From Laceyella putida (GTDB lineage: Bacteria > Bacillota > Bacilli > Thermoactinomycetales > Thermoactinomycetaceae): DNA of 64,000 nt. Positions 1-8,466 of the stretch are shown piece after piece (position 1 is the stretch's first letter; every line of letters begins with the position of its first letter). Both the position numbers and the translations under genes were made by a program. Location of the stretch: NCBI RefSeq assembly GCF_042665195.1, contig NZ_JBHTBW010000019.1, positions 229,898 through 293,897 on the forward strand, read 5' to 3'. Under the pieces are notes generated by a model. That model worked only from the letters and a program-made list of their open reading frames with translations. It was not told the DNA's origin and did no database searches.

Positions 1-900
1 CTGAGAGTGGCGGAAATTGAAAGCGACATGAGAAACGCCGATATCTTCCAATGTTTTCAGGTGGCGAAGCAGTTCGTTTCTTCCAATCGTCGCTCCAAAT
101 TTGAACGGCTTCGCCGGGTGGTGCGGATGCTCGTGAAGATCCAAATGATAGGCGGTAATATAAGGCTTGCTTTCCGTCATTCCATGATCTTCGTGCGCTT
201 TTTTCCACTCGCCAATCTGGTGCTCAGTGGAAGCGATCCCTCTGGGATAATTAAACCAGGCATCCAGATGTTGAGCGATCCAGTCCAGCGTTTGCGTTCC
301 CCGGCCCGCCATCGCAAGCGGTATCGTATGTTGAACAGGCTTGGGGAGCAGATCCAATTGGTTGCCAAATAGCATTTGATCCTTCTTCCAGGCTTCTTTC
401 ATCATGTGAACGCTTTGTCGAAAGATTTCGCCTTTATTTTCTTCTTCCACCCCGAAGATCGGAAACTCCACCGGGCGATCCCCTGTTGCGACACCCATGA
501 TGAATCGTCCGCCCGAAAGTTGATCAATGGTGGAGGCGGCTTTGGCTACATGATAAGGATGGCGCAATGGGAGGACAATCGCTCCTGTGGCTAAAATGAC
601 ATCATGCGTGATGGCGACCAGATATCCCAAGTAAGCAAAGGGATCAAACAGTTGGGCCGCATCACCGAAACGATGGGGGTCAAAAAAAGGTACATCCCGT
701 ATCCACATGGATTTGAAACCAAGTTGATCTGCCAAGCGGGCATATTCCGCATGGCGTTCCATATTGGGGACACCGAAGGGACGCCCCTCTTTTTTCGCTT
801 GTTTGAGCCCTTCCGGAGACCAATCGGTATCCATGGGAAGCTCAACCCCAAGTGTCATGCGCGAAGAAGGAATCATTTTCCGCAATGCAGAGATACTCAT
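1..900 (-). CDS. LLM-class flavin-dependent oxidoreductase (3' end beyond window)
   Basis: Bacterial-luciferase-like TIM-barrel oxidoreductase, expected to use FMN/F420-type flavin; substrate unknown. The frame is open for 300 codons from ATG at 898-900 to the left edge, so the C-terminus is missing. Seen in the translation: an early RMTLGVELP strand, WIRDVPFFDP, an ILATGAIVLPLRHP stretch, and DQLSGGRFIMGVATGDRP, the usual luciferase-family signature region. A good Shine-Dalgarno (AGGAGGTG) lies just upstream of the ATG. The gene is co-oriented with the MFS exporter gene (30 bp between them) and probably follows it in one transcript. Family call is firm; function is not. Confidence 0.88.
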   Translation of the reverse strand, partial: MSISALRKMIPSSRMTLGVELPMDTDWSPEGLKQAKKEGRPFGVPNMERHAEYARLADQLGFKSMWIRDVPFFDPHRFGDAAQLFDPFAYLGYLVAITHDVILATGAIVLPLRHPYHVAKAASTIDQLSGGRFIMGVATGDRPVEFPIFGVEEENKGEIFRQSVHMMKEAWKKDQMLFGNQLDLLPKPVQHTIPLAMAGRGTQTLDWIAQHLDAWFNYPRGIASTEHQIGEWKKAHEDHGMTESKPYITAYHLDLHEHPHHPAKPFKFGATIGRNELLRHLKTLEDIGVSHVAFNFRHSQ

Positions 901-930
901 AAGAAGCACCTCCTTTCTCGAGACGTTGTA

Positions 931-2145
931 TCAAACTTGTTCTTTTTGTTCCAAAACCATGCTCCAACCGGTCAGTATCACGGCTCCCACGACCATCAGC
1001 GCTCCAACCCAGGAAGTGTGAATGAGTCCCAATGAATCTGTGACCATTCCTCCCAGATAGGAGCCGATCGCAATTCCCGCATTAAACGCGGCAATATTGA
1101 TGGCAGAGGCAACGTCCACTGCGGAAGGAACGTATTTTTCAGCCAACTGGACAACAAAAAGCTGAAGTCCGGGAACGTTCATGAAAGCGAACAGTCCCAT
1201 GAAAATGATCGTAATAAGCCCCGCAGTTTTGAAAGGTGCGGTAAAAGTCAAGACAAACAATACGACCGCTTGAATAATGAACATATAGAATAGGGATTTG
1301 ACGGGATTCCGATTCGACAGTTTCCCCCCGATGATGTTTCCAATCGCTATCGCGATTCCGTAGACAAGCAGAATGACGCTTACGGCACTTGCTTGAAAGC
1401 CCGTGATTTCCTGCAGTAATGGAGAGAGATACGTAAAGGAAACGAATGTCCCTCCATAACCCAAAGCCGTGATGATGAAGACAAGGAGCAAACGGCCATT
1501 TGTGACCAGTTTCAATTGATCACGGAAGGACGTAACAGCCCCCCGATGGAGATGGGAAGGAATGAGAACCGTGTTGGCAATGAGAGAAATCAGGCCGATC
1601 ACGGCAATTCCCGCAAAGGAAATCCGCCAACTAAATGTTTGGCCGATAAATGTGCCAAACGGAACGCCTGTGACAGTGGCCACAGTCAGACCGGTGAACA
1701 TAAACGCAATGGCACTCGCGCGCCGGTCTTCCGGAACCAGGTCCGCTGCAATCGTCGAACCGATGGACATAAACACCCCATGGGAAAGGGCTGAGATGAC
1801 TCTGGCAACTAGCAAGACCCCAAAGCTTGTTGCTGTGGCGGCGAGACTATTCCCGATCACAAATACAATCATGATCCACATCAGCAGCGTTTTTCTTGAC
1901 ATCGCCGAAGTAAGAGAAGTCAAGATCGGCGCGCCAAAAGCCACTCCCAGGGCATAAAGGGAAACAGTGAGTCCGGCTGTCGTGACAGGAACATGCAAAT
2001 CCTTTGAAATGGGTGGCAACAATCCCACACTGATAAATTCTGTCGTGCCAATGGCAAAAGCGCTAATGGCTAAAGCGAGCAGGGGAAACAAACTTTGACT
2101 TTGCTTGCTCTTGCTTTTTTCACTGGATAAAGTGTGTGTGGTCAT
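931..2145 (-). CDS. MFS drug-type exporter (AraJ/YtbD-like)
   Basis: 404-residue integral membrane protein of the DHA1 branch of the major facilitator superfamily, predicted to export small hydrophobic compounds by proton antiport. Twelve hydrophobic segments can be followed; the GTTEF motif in the first helix and the RxxxG-type loop after helix 2 (SAMSRKTL) are typical of AraJ/YtbD-like proteins. The hydrophilic N-terminus is rich in Lys, Ser and Gln. It starts at ATG 2143-2145 with RBS AAGGAGG. It is divergent from an HxlR regulator across a 265-bp intergenic region holding a large palindrome, the same arrangement as B. subtilis ytbD/ytcD, so HxlR-controlled efflux of a reactive compound is the likely role. 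Confidence 0.88.
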   Translation of the reverse strand: MTTHTLSSEKSKSKQSQSLFPLLALAISAFAIGTTEFISVGLLPPISKDLHVPVTTAGLTVSLYALGVAFGAPILTSLTSAMSRKTLLMWIMIVFVIGNSLAATATSFGVLLVARVISALSHGVFMSIGSTIAADLVPEDRRASAIAFMFTGLTVATVTGVPFGTFIGQTFSWRISFAGIAVIGLISLIANTVLIPSHLHRGAVTSFRDQLKLVTNGRLLLVFIITALGYGGTFVSFTYLSPLLQEITGFQASAVSVILLVYGIAIAIGNIIGGKLSNRNPVKSLFYMFIIQAVVLFVLTFTAPFKTAGLITIIFMGLFAFMNVPGLQLFVVQLAEKYVPSAVDVASAINIAAFNAGIAIGSYLGGMVTDSLGLIHTSWVGALMVVGAVILTGWSMVLEQKEQV

Positions 2146-2303
2146 AAAAATACCTCCTTGAATAGAAAATGATTTATTTCAATTAAATAAATGGAAATGG
2201 AGAAAAACAGATAATGAATTAATCTGTTCACTCAATCTGGAAATTCATCTCGACAACCACGGGACTTATTATGTAACATATACTTATGTTTTGGAAGTAC
2301 GTA

Positions 2304-2368
2304 CTTTTTAGTGATATTGATACTTATTAGTGATATAGGAACCAATAAGTAACATAGTTACTAAAAAG
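2304..2368. promoter_or_regulatory. Nested palindromic operator in the MFS/HxlR divergent promoter region
   Basis: Two inverted-repeat pairs share exactly one centre (position 2336): CTTTTTAGT 2304-2312 with ACTAAAAAG 2360-2368, and TACTTATT 2321-2328 with AATAAGTA 2344-2351. Each outer arm is separated from its inner arm by 8 nt. Two direct copies of ACT-TNTT-AGT (2303-2312 and 2322-2331) are spaced 19 bp. This is what a site for two dimers of a winged-helix regulator would look like; the adjacent hxlR gene is the obvious candidate to bind it (inference). Confidence 0.6.
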
Positions 2369-2410
2369 GAACTATTGACCGATATCATTCAAACAGGAGG
2401 GAAAAACGCA

Positions 2411-2743
2411 ATGAAAACAGCGGATAAATCCTATAACATTCCCGTCGAAGCAACTTTGGAAGTGATCGGCGGAAAGTGGAAAACCGTCATTCTGTGCCAT
2501 TTGACCCACGGGCCGATGCGAACAAGCGAACTGAAAAAAGCCATGCCAAACATCACCCAAAAAATGTTGACGCAACAGTTGCGTGAATTGGAGGAAGATG
2601 GTGTTATCAACCGCATTGTTTACAATCAAGTTCCACCCAAAGTGGTTTATGAACTGAATGAGTTCGGCTGGTCGTTAAAGCCCATCTTAGATCAAATGTG
2701 CGCATGGGGAGAAGAATATATCAAAGAGCGATCCAATAAATAA
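2411..2743 (+). CDS. HxlR-family winged-helix transcriptional regulator
   Basis: 110-residue dimeric DNA-binding protein of the HxlR/YtcD/YodB family, typically repressing or activating a divergent detoxification gene in response to electrophiles or disulfide stress. The hallmark EVIGGKWK helix is at residues 15-22, the recognition helix is near NITQKMLTQQLRELEEDGVI, and the wing is near VYELNEFG. One cysteine is present in the ILCHL stretch (near residue 30) and one in the C-terminal MCAWG helix; cysteine sensing is possible but unproven. The start chosen is ATG 2411 because AGGAGGG lies at 2396-2402; an upstream in-frame start would be untranslated leader. Divergent from the MFS exporter. 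Confidence 0.9.
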   Translation: MKTADKSYNIPVEATLEVIGGKWKTVILCHLTHGPMRTSELKKAMPNITQKMLTQQLRELEEDGVINRIVYNQVPPKVVYELNEFGWSLKPILDQMCAWGEEYIKERSNK

Positions 2744-2777
2744 GCAAAGAAAGCAGAGGATCTGGTGTATGTTGTTT

Positions 2778-2914
2778 CTAGGGCGTGTCTGGCAAATCAA
2801 GTTGACCATTGGGAGAAGGCGGAAAAACCTTTTCCCAATGAGCGCCGATGGACAAGTGAAGCGAATGGGAATACGGTTTTGGAGCCGCCGACATATTGAT
2901 CAGACACGCCCTAG
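2778..2914. repeat. MITE-like element with 14-bp terminal inverted repeats
   Basis: 137-bp segment bounded by CTAGGGCGTGTCTG (2778-2791) and its perfect inverse CAGACACGCCCTAG (2901-2914). It is too small to code for a transposase. About 100 bp of the same sequence recurs in inverse orientation at 23114-23215 with few differences, showing that it is a dispersed repeat. GGGCGTGTC-type ends occur on IS5-like elements, so a non-autonomous derivative is the best guess. Confidence 0.75.
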
Positions 2915-3006
2915 ACACCTCTGCTTTCATACTAACAATCACTTTATATTAGGCGTCGCATTGGATTGTTCATTTAAAAGAGAGATGAAAGGACAGGGCA
3001 ATAAAG

Positions 3007-3879
3007 ATGGTGGATTTTGAATGGTATAGAAGCTTTATCAGCATTTACAAGCACAACTCCGTGTCGGAAGCAGCCAAATCCAGAATGATGACCCAGCCTG
3101 CTATGAGTCAACATTTAGCTTCTTTGGAAGCGGAGATCGGGGAAGCCCTTTTCACAAGAACCTCAAGAAAAATGAAGCCGACAGAGAAAGGCAAAGAGCT
3201 TTACACACAGGTGGCTCCTCTGATTGAATCATTGGAAGAAATCACGATGGGCTTTAAAGCTTCCTCTTCCTCCACAATGCCCGCCGTCAGGATCGGATCC
3301 GCGCCGGAGTTTTTTCGCGAAAAAATTCTTCCCAACCTGGATCAAATCAATATGAAAATGATTGCCCACTATGGCATTGCCTCCGTTATTTTGGAGCTGT
3401 TAAAGGAAGATAAAGTCGATGTGATCATCACATCGAAAAAATATCAAACGCCCGGCATTGAACATATTAAACTGATGGATGAAAAGTTTGTTATCGTGGC
3501 TTCTTCAACCATGGAAATTCCGGAGATTGCCGATCTGGGTTCTCTTGAACAATGGTTGTCCTCCCAAAGATGGCTGAGTTATGGATTGGAATTGCCGATC
3601 ATCAGAAGGTTTTGGAGAGAACATTTAAAAAAACGCCCATTATTGCAACCTGTCCATGTGCTGCCTGATTTGCATATGATTTTGAACAGCATTGAAAACG
3701 GGGATGGAATGAGCTTGCTTCCCACCTACATGCTTGAAAAGTCGATCAAGTCTGGAACAGTGAAGGTGGTCTTCAGTGAGTATTTCGTTATGAATGAATT
3801 GTATGTGGCTTATAAACTGAAACATAAAAACGATCCATTGATCAAAGAGATCGTCGATTTTATTAAGAGTACTTGCTGA
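3007..3879 (+). CDS. LysR-family transcriptional regulator
   Basis: 290 residues, the normal length for LysR regulators. N-terminal winged HTH at about residues 1-60 (AAKSRMMTQPAMSQHLASLE, then FTRTSRKMKPTEKG) followed by a periplasmic-binding-protein-like effector domain from about residue 90. ATG 3007 is preceded by AAAGGA. It lies downstream of the MITE-like element and convergent with a DJ-1/PfpI gene, the two sharing a bidirectional terminator. Its target is unclear because there is no divergent partner gene; the effector is unknown. Confidence 0.9.
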   Translation: MVDFEWYRSFISIYKHNSVSEAAKSRMMTQPAMSQHLASLEAEIGEALFTRTSRKMKPTEKGKELYTQVAPLIESLEEITMGFKASSSSTMPAVRIGSAPEFFREKILPNLDQINMKMIAHYGIASVILELLKEDKVDVIITSKKYQTPGIEHIKLMDEKFVIVASSTMEIPEIADLGSLEQWLSSQRWLSYGLELPIIRRFWREHLKKRPLLQPVHVLPDLHMILNSIENGDGMSLLPTYMLEKSIKSGTVKVVFSEYFVMNELYVAYKLKHKNDPLIKEIVDFIKSTC

Positions 3880-3880
3880 A

Positions 3881-3912
3881 AAAAGCTGGCATCGCCATGG
3901 ACACCAGCTTTT
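3881..3912. terminator. Bidirectional terminator
   Basis: AAAAGCTGG (3881-3889) pairs with CCAGCTTTT (3904-3912), giving U-runs in both directions. It lies between the LysR gene and the convergent DJ-1/PfpI gene. Confidence 0.8.
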
Positions 3913-3920
3913 GATTAAGG

Positions 3921-4580
3921 TTAACCTAGTTTTTCAATCACCGATTTTGTCACGGCGAGAGTGGACTGCGGATTTTGTCCGGTAATCAGGTTGCCGTCCA
4001 CTTCATGATGTGTTGTCCAGTTTGGTGCGGCAACAAAAATGGCACCCAGTTCACGCAGTTTGCTTTCAAGCAGAAACGGCATATGGCGATCAAGGGTGGT
4101 TTCCGCTTCTTCGCGGTTGGTAAAGGCGTTGACGCGTTTGCCGGCCACAAGCGGTTGACCGTTCGACAATGTGGCGCCAACCAAACCTGCCGGACCGTGG
4201 CAAACAGCAGCAACAATCTTATTTCCTTCATAGAAACCACGCAGCAATTCCTGAAGTTTTTGATTCCCTGGCAGGTCGAACATGGTGCCGTGACCGCCCG
4301 GCAAGAAGATCGCATCGAAATCTTCGGCGGTCACTTCATCAAGTTTCACTGTGTTTTCCAAGTTTTTGGCCGCATCCAAGAAGTCTTGCGGCGTGTTTTC
4401 ATCTACGCTGCCGGGATCGATCGGACCTTTGCCTCCAAGAGGACTGGCCACCGTAACCTCGTACCCTTTCTTTGTGAATTCGATATATGGTTCGGCAAAC
4501 TCTGACAGCCAAATGCCCGTCTTTTTGCCTTCATTCAATTCTGTATGATTAGTGACAACCATCAACACTTTTTTTGCCAT
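3921..4580 (-). CDS. DJ-1/PfpI-family protein (type 1 glutamine amidotransferase-like, Hsp31-like)
   Basis: 219-residue cytosolic protein of the DJ-1/ThiJ/PfpI superfamily, Hsp31/YDR533C branch; members act as glyoxalase III, deglycase or stress chaperones. The nucleophile elbow AVCHGPAGL puts the catalytic Cys at 127 followed by His128, and Glu27 in WLSEFAEPY is the usual partner that tunes the Cys. LPGGHGTMFDL is the characteristic oxyanion-side loop. ATG 4578-4580 is preceded by GAGGAAAC. It stands alone on this strand and is convergent with the LysR gene. The exact reaction cannot be told from sequence alone. Confidence 0.88.
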   Translation of the reverse strand: MAKKVLMVVTNHTELNEGKKTGIWLSEFAEPYIEFTKKGYEVTVASPLGGKGPIDPGSVDENTPQDFLDAAKNLENTVKLDEVTAEDFDAIFLPGGHGTMFDLPGNQKLQELLRGFYEGNKIVAAVCHGPAGLVGATLSNGQPLVAGKRVNAFTNREEAETTLDRHMPFLLESKLRELGAIFVAAPNWTTHHEVDGNLITGQNPQSTLAVTKSVIEKLG

Positions 4581-5214
4581 TGGTGTTTCCTCCTCATGAT
4601 CTATTTATGTGTTGCAAGTATTATTGTAGTGAAAGACAAACTATAAAACAAATTATGAAATAGTAGGTTATATATAAATATATTTATATATTTGCGCGAG
4701 ACGGGTGCAAAGGCATTTCCGCCCTCAAGGTAGTGGTTGACGGTTGTAACCATTACAAAAAGGTGACCTGTCAAAGAAGATCACTTTTTTTCCATCCTGT
4801 CGTTATTTCATTTGATGCAAATAAATGTCCCGCTCCTATTCCATACCGATTTTGATTCATGTTTCATCATCCCATGATCTGTGAACCTCCCGGGATTTTT
4901 GCATGATTGAACGTTTACAGACTTTTTTGACTTGGGGTAAGATGAAAGGGATTGGTATGATTGATATTCCCAGACGGGTTAGTTGTAACCATAGTGGGAT
5001 TAAAAGGCCAATACCAACGTACTGCAACACAGGGGCAATGTATAGGCTATGTGAAGCTTCGCCCTGGTTCCAGCCCTCGCTCTTTTGAGGCAAGTTCACT
5101 TTGTCCATGAATATCTACGAAATGATTATTTAGCTTCATTTCTGTAGAATGACGTAGTAATCCATTCATTTCGTATTTTATTTAGTACAGTTAAAATAGT
5201 TTTGACCACTTCCC
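4581..5214. other. Long intergenic region without a recognisable gene
   Basis: About 630 bp between the Hsp31-like gene and the next DJ-1 gene. It is AT-rich at 4620-4700. A weak hairpin with a T-run lies at 4756-4792 (AGGTGA pairing with TCACTT then T7). The short open frames here lack ribosome sites and resemble nothing I know. It could be eroded mobile DNA. Confidence 0.4.
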
Positions 5215-5264
5215 ATGCCTAATGGCAGGGAATTCTTGGGTAATCCCGCGACGCTCGCTCTCAT

Positions 5265-5286
5265 CCCCATAGCTGAAGCTAGGGGG
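5265..5286 (+). repeat. Hairpin resembling an IS200/IS605 right-end remnant
   Basis: CCCC-A-TAGC (5265-5273) pairs with GCTAGGGG (5278-5285) around a TGAA loop, about 40 bp upstream of the next gene. Its shape (C-rich arm, short tetraloop, G-rich arm followed by TTTCTC) is like the subterminal hairpins of IS200/IS605 elements, but no transposase sequence adjoins it. Confidence 0.35.
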
Positions 5287-5322
5287 TTTCTCGCTCGCAT
5301 TGATATAAAAAGGGGTGGAAAG

Positions 5323-5919
5323 GTGAACAGACAATGGAGTGTAGGTATTTTAATATTTGAAGATGTCGAGGTGCTTGATTTTGCAGGCCCTTTTGAAGTG
5401 TTCTCTGTCACTACCTACCCGGATGCACAGTCTAAGCCTTTTGTTGTAAAAACGATATCGGAAACTGGTAACCTCGTACTTGCTCGTAACGGTTTAAAAG
5501 TCCAACCTGATTATAGCTTTGATAACGCGCCACATTTTGATATTTTGATTGTCCCGGGAGGTCCGGGAGCGCGTAATCGTGAAGTTTACAATGAAAGAGT
5601 TATACAGTGGCTTTTGAACCGTATGGATCATGTTCAATTAATGGCTTCCGTTTGTACTGGAGCACTTTTATTAGCCAAGGCAGGATTGCTTAATGGAAAA
5701 AAAGCAACGACTCATTGGGCCAGTTATGATCGTTTGGAAAATGAATTTCCGGAAATCTCTGTGCAACGAGATGTGAAATTTGTTGATGAAGGAAACATTC
5801 TTACATCTGGTGGGATTTCGGCTGGAATGAACATGTCATTTCATATAATAAAAAGGCTATTAGGTTCAGACATTGCTCAAAGGACAGTTAAACGAATGGA
5901 ATATGATATCATTTTGTGA
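5323..5919 (+). CDS. DJ-1/PfpI-family protein, isonitrile-hydratase-like
   Basis: 198 residues from GTG 5323, chosen because AGGGGTGG lies just upstream; the longer frame from 5215 runs through a probable mobile-element remnant. Catalytic Cys111 is in SVCTGALLLAKAG and is followed by Thr112, and an acidic residue, Asp19, is in VEVLDFAGPFEVF. This Asp/Cys-Thr pattern, with ATTHWASYDRL, matches the isonitrile hydratase branch and the N-terminal domain of GATase1-type AraC regulators. No C-terminal HTH is present, so it should be a stand-alone enzyme. Substrate unproven. Confidence 0.8.
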   Translation: MNRQWSVGILIFEDVEVLDFAGPFEVFSVTTYPDAQSKPFVVKTISETGNLVLARNGLKVQPDYSFDNAPHFDILIVPGGPGARNREVYNERVIQWLLNRMDHVQLMASVCTGALLLAKAGLLNGKKATTHWASYDRLENEFPEISVQRDVKFVDEGNILTSGGISAGMNMSFHIIKRLLGSDIAQRTVKRMEYDIIL

Positions 5920-6134
5920 GACCATCATAATTAAGTAACAGACATAACCTGCTCTTGTGGTGTCGGGTAGGGCAAGCCAAGAGACCAGGATATAGGTTCA
6001 TGAAAAGGCTCATGCTATGTTAAACCGAAAAGTAGGTGCAGTGTGTTTACGCATGTGTTTGTAAATGATCCAACTTCGGGGTATGGAACGTTTATTGAAT
6101 GGATGTTACAGGATGCAGGTGTGATGCAATCTAC

Positions 6135-6166
6135 AGCGGGTGCCCTTCAGGCTTCCGCTTTTTTTT
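6135..6166 (+). terminator. Rho-independent terminator upstream of the sirtuin gene
   Basis: AGCGG..GCC (6135-6143) pairs with GGC..CCGCT around a short loop and is followed by T8. It should end transcripts coming from the DJ-1 gene at 5323-5919; the roughly 215 bp between contain no clear gene. Confidence 0.7.
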
Positions 6167-6198
6167 GGACAATAACAAAAAGCAGAGGAGGATAAAAG

Positions 6199-6921
6199 AT
6201 GATCAGCGAGTGGATGGATCAGTCGAACAAAACGGTGGTTTTCACCGGTGCAGGCATGTCAACGGAAAGCGGATTGCCTGATTTTCGTTCGGCGTTGCAG
6301 GGAATGTGGCGCAACAAGGATCCGAAATATTATGCAAGTACATACGCGCTTACGCACGCACGGGCAGAGTTTATCCAATTTTACCGACAGCGGATAACGG
6401 GATTGCTTGCCCATCGTCCGCATGTAGGACATCATTTGTTGGCGGAGTGGGAAAGGCGGGGGCGGGTGCAGGGAATTATCACCCAAAATGTGGATGGGTT
6501 TCATCAAGCGGCGGGAAGCTTGCGGGTGGCCTCATTGCATGGAAATTTGAACCGATTGTTTTGCATGGGATGCCAAGCGACTTACCCGGCGGAACAATTT
6601 TTAACCGATGCTGGAATCCACTGTCAATGCGGCGGATTTATTCGACCGGCTGTTGTCTTATTTGGTGAAGCGCTGCCGGATCATGAAGTGAGATTGGCGG
6701 AAGAATTGATTTCGGGTGTGGAGCTGTTGATCGTCCTCGGTTCGTCTTTGCAAGTGAGTCCCGCCAATCTGTTTCCCTTGCTGGCCAAAGAGCAGGGGGC
6801 AAAGCTGGTGATTGTCAATTGGGAGCCGACCGAATTTGACGAAGAAGCCGATTGGGTAGTGAACGGGAAGAAAATAGGGGATTGGTTGCAACAAGTTCAC
6901 AGGGAATTGAATCAAAAATAA
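6199..6921 (+). CDS. NAD-dependent protein deacylase (Sir2/sirtuin)
   Basis: 240-residue class III deacylase that removes acyl groups from lysines using NAD+. Rossmann motif GAGMSTESGLPDFRS spans residues 17-31, TQNVDG is at 95-100, and the catalytic base is His114 in SLHGN. A zinc knuckle is formed by Cys122/Cys125 (CMGC) and Cys142/Cys144 (CQC); spacing of the second pair is tight (CxC rather than CxxC). RPAVVLFGE and VLGSSLQVSPA complete the fold. RBS AGAGGAGG at 6183-6190. In this family it would typically act on acetyl-CoA synthetase and other metabolic enzymes; B. subtilis SrtN is the nearest named relative I can suggest. Confidence 0.93.
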   Translation: MISEWMDQSNKTVVFTGAGMSTESGLPDFRSALQGMWRNKDPKYYASTYALTHARAEFIQFYRQRITGLLAHRPHVGHHLLAEWERRGRVQGIITQNVDGFHQAAGSLRVASLHGNLNRLFCMGCQATYPAEQFLTDAGIHCQCGGFIRPAVVLFGEALPDHEVRLAEELISGVELLIVLGSSLQVSPANLFPLLAKEQGAKLVIVNWEPTEFDEEADWVVNGKKIGDWLQQVHRELNQK

Positions 6922-6956
6922 GACTGCTGGTTAACCTAAACCAGCAGTCTTATTTA
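6915..6956. terminator. Bidirectional terminator
   Basis: AAATAAGACTGCTGG pairs with CCAGCAGTCTTATTT around a short loop. It overlaps the sirtuin stop codon and ends both that gene and the convergent symporter gene. Confidence 0.85.
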
Positions 6957-6958
6957 CA

Positions 6959-8230
6959 TTAGGCCGCTTTCTTTACTTCGGCCAGATAAGATTGTCCTTT
7001 TTGATCGTCATACTGTTTTTCCCATTTGGACATCACAACCGCGGCCAAGGAGTTTCCGACGACGTTTACAACGGTGCGAGCCATGTCCATGATGCGGTCA
7101 ACTCCCGCGATAAAGGCCAAGCCTTCCGCTGGAATTCCGACAACGTGGAGCGTAGCCAACAGCACGACGAAGGAGACGCCGGGCACCCCTGCAATCCCTT
7201 TCGAAGTAACCATCAGCGTTAACAGCAAGGTCACTTGTTGGGTAATGGAGAGATCGATTCCGTACATCTGTGCGATGAAAATGGCGGCAATCGCTTGATA
7301 TAGCGTAGAGCCATCCAAGTTGAACGAGTATCCGGTCGGAATGACGAAGGAAGTGATCGCTTTCGGACAGCCGAATCTCTCCATCTTCTCGATCAATTTA
7401 GGCAGTACCGTCTCCGAACTGGAGGTGGAGTAAGCCAAGATCAATTCGTCTTTCAAGATCCGGATCATCGAGAAAATGTTGATGCCGAACAAACGGGCGG
7501 TGAGGCCGAGGACGACGATCACGAAGAAGATCATCGCCAAGTACACCAGAATAACCAGCTTGCTCAATGGGATCAGGGACTGCAAACCGAATTTGGACAC
7601 CGTAACCCCAATCAGCGCAAATACACCAAATGGAGCGAACTTCATAATCGTGTTGGTGACATAGAACATCGCGTCAGCGACGCCTTGGAAGAACTGCAGC
7701 ACCGGTTTGCCGCGTTCGCCGATGGCGGCGACGCCAAGACCAAACATGACGGAGAAGAAGATGATGGCCAACATGTCCCCTTCAGCCAAAGAGGAGAACA
7801 AATTCTTTGGCACGATATTGACAAACGTTTCCACAAAACCGTGATTTTCCACTTCGCTGGTGGTATCTACATATTTTTGAATATCTGTTTTTTGAATCGC
7901 TTTCATGTCGACGCCGGCACCAGGCTGGAAGACATTGGCGACAACCAAGCCGACGAGCAGGGCGATCGTGGTGATAATCTCAAAATAGAGAATGGTTTTA
8001 CCGCCGATCTTACCAAGCTTTTTGATATCCCCCACACCGGCAACGCCGACCACGATACTGGCGATAACGATCGGAATCACGATCATCTTGATCAAACGCA
8101 AGAAGATATCCCCGATCGGTTGCAGGTAACTTTCTATGTTGGGATTTCCATAGAATGCGGCGCCGACAGCAATACCAAGAATAAGCCCGATCAAGATTTG
8201 CCAAGCTAAACCGATTTTTTTCTTTTTCAT
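6959..8230 (-). CDS. gltT: Dicarboxylate/glutamate:cation symporter (GltT/GltP family)
   Basis: 423-residue membrane carrier of the DAACS (SLC1-like) family importing glutamate/aspartate or C4-dicarboxylates with H+ or Na+. The full signature set is present: the serine-rich reentrant tip STSSSETVLP, PTGYSFNLDGSTLY (the NMDG-type cation motif), the second hairpin TSKGIAGVPG, and DRIMDMARTVVNVVGN with substrate-binding Asp/Arg/Asn. ATG 8228-8230 has RBS TGAGGTGG. It is transcribed alone, with about 190 bp of AT-rich upstream DNA containing the palindrome TTGACTTAGTCAA (8306-8318), a possible operator. Whether it is GltT or GltP in function is not decidable here. Confidence 0.9.
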   Translation of the reverse strand: MKKKKIGLAWQILIGLILGIAVGAAFYGNPNIESYLQPIGDIFLRLIKMIVIPIVIASIVVGVAGVGDIKKLGKIGGKTILYFEIITTIALLVGLVVANVFQPGAGVDMKAIQKTDIQKYVDTTSEVENHGFVETFVNIVPKNLFSSLAEGDMLAIIFFSVMFGLGVAAIGERGKPVLQFFQGVADAMFYVTNTIMKFAPFGVFALIGVTVSKFGLQSLIPLSKLVILVYLAMIFFVIVVLGLTARLFGINIFSMIRILKDELILAYSTSSSETVLPKLIEKMERFGCPKAITSFVIPTGYSFNLDGSTLYQAIAAIFIAQMYGIDLSITQQVTLLLTLMVTSKGIAGVPGVSFVVLLATLHVVGIPAEGLAFIAGVDRIMDMARTVVNVVGNSLAAVVMSKWEKQYDDQKGQSYLAEVKKAA

Positions 8231-8418
8231 AAAACCACCTCACGCATAACTTGATAAATGAAAGAAATTTATACTCGCAATAATAAAATAACATGATCAT
8301 AACATTTGACTTAGTCAATAATCGCACGTTAAACATGTTAAATTATTTTACGTTGTAAATCAACCTTTATAACAATAATAATATTAGTTAGAAAAGAGAT
8401 TATATTTTTTATCGTTGC

Positions 8419-8454
8419 AAAAAAGAAAACCGAATGGCAAACATGGCCATTCAG
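8419..8454 (-). terminator. Terminator of the 47-residue gene
   Basis: Read on the minus strand, CTGAATGGC pairs with GCCATTCGG and is followed by TTTTCTTTTTT. It lies 13 bp beyond the stop of the small minus-strand gene. Confidence 0.85.
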
Positions 8455-8466
8455 ATGGGTGCGGTT

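Noticed and set aside
4857..5108. 83-codon minus-strand frame in the 4.6-5.2 kb gap
   Set aside because: No ribosome site, no recognisable sequence, and the region looks like decayed DNA.
6041..6192. Roughly 50-codon plus-strand frame before the sirtuin gene
   Set aside because: It runs straight through a strong terminator and has no ribosome site.
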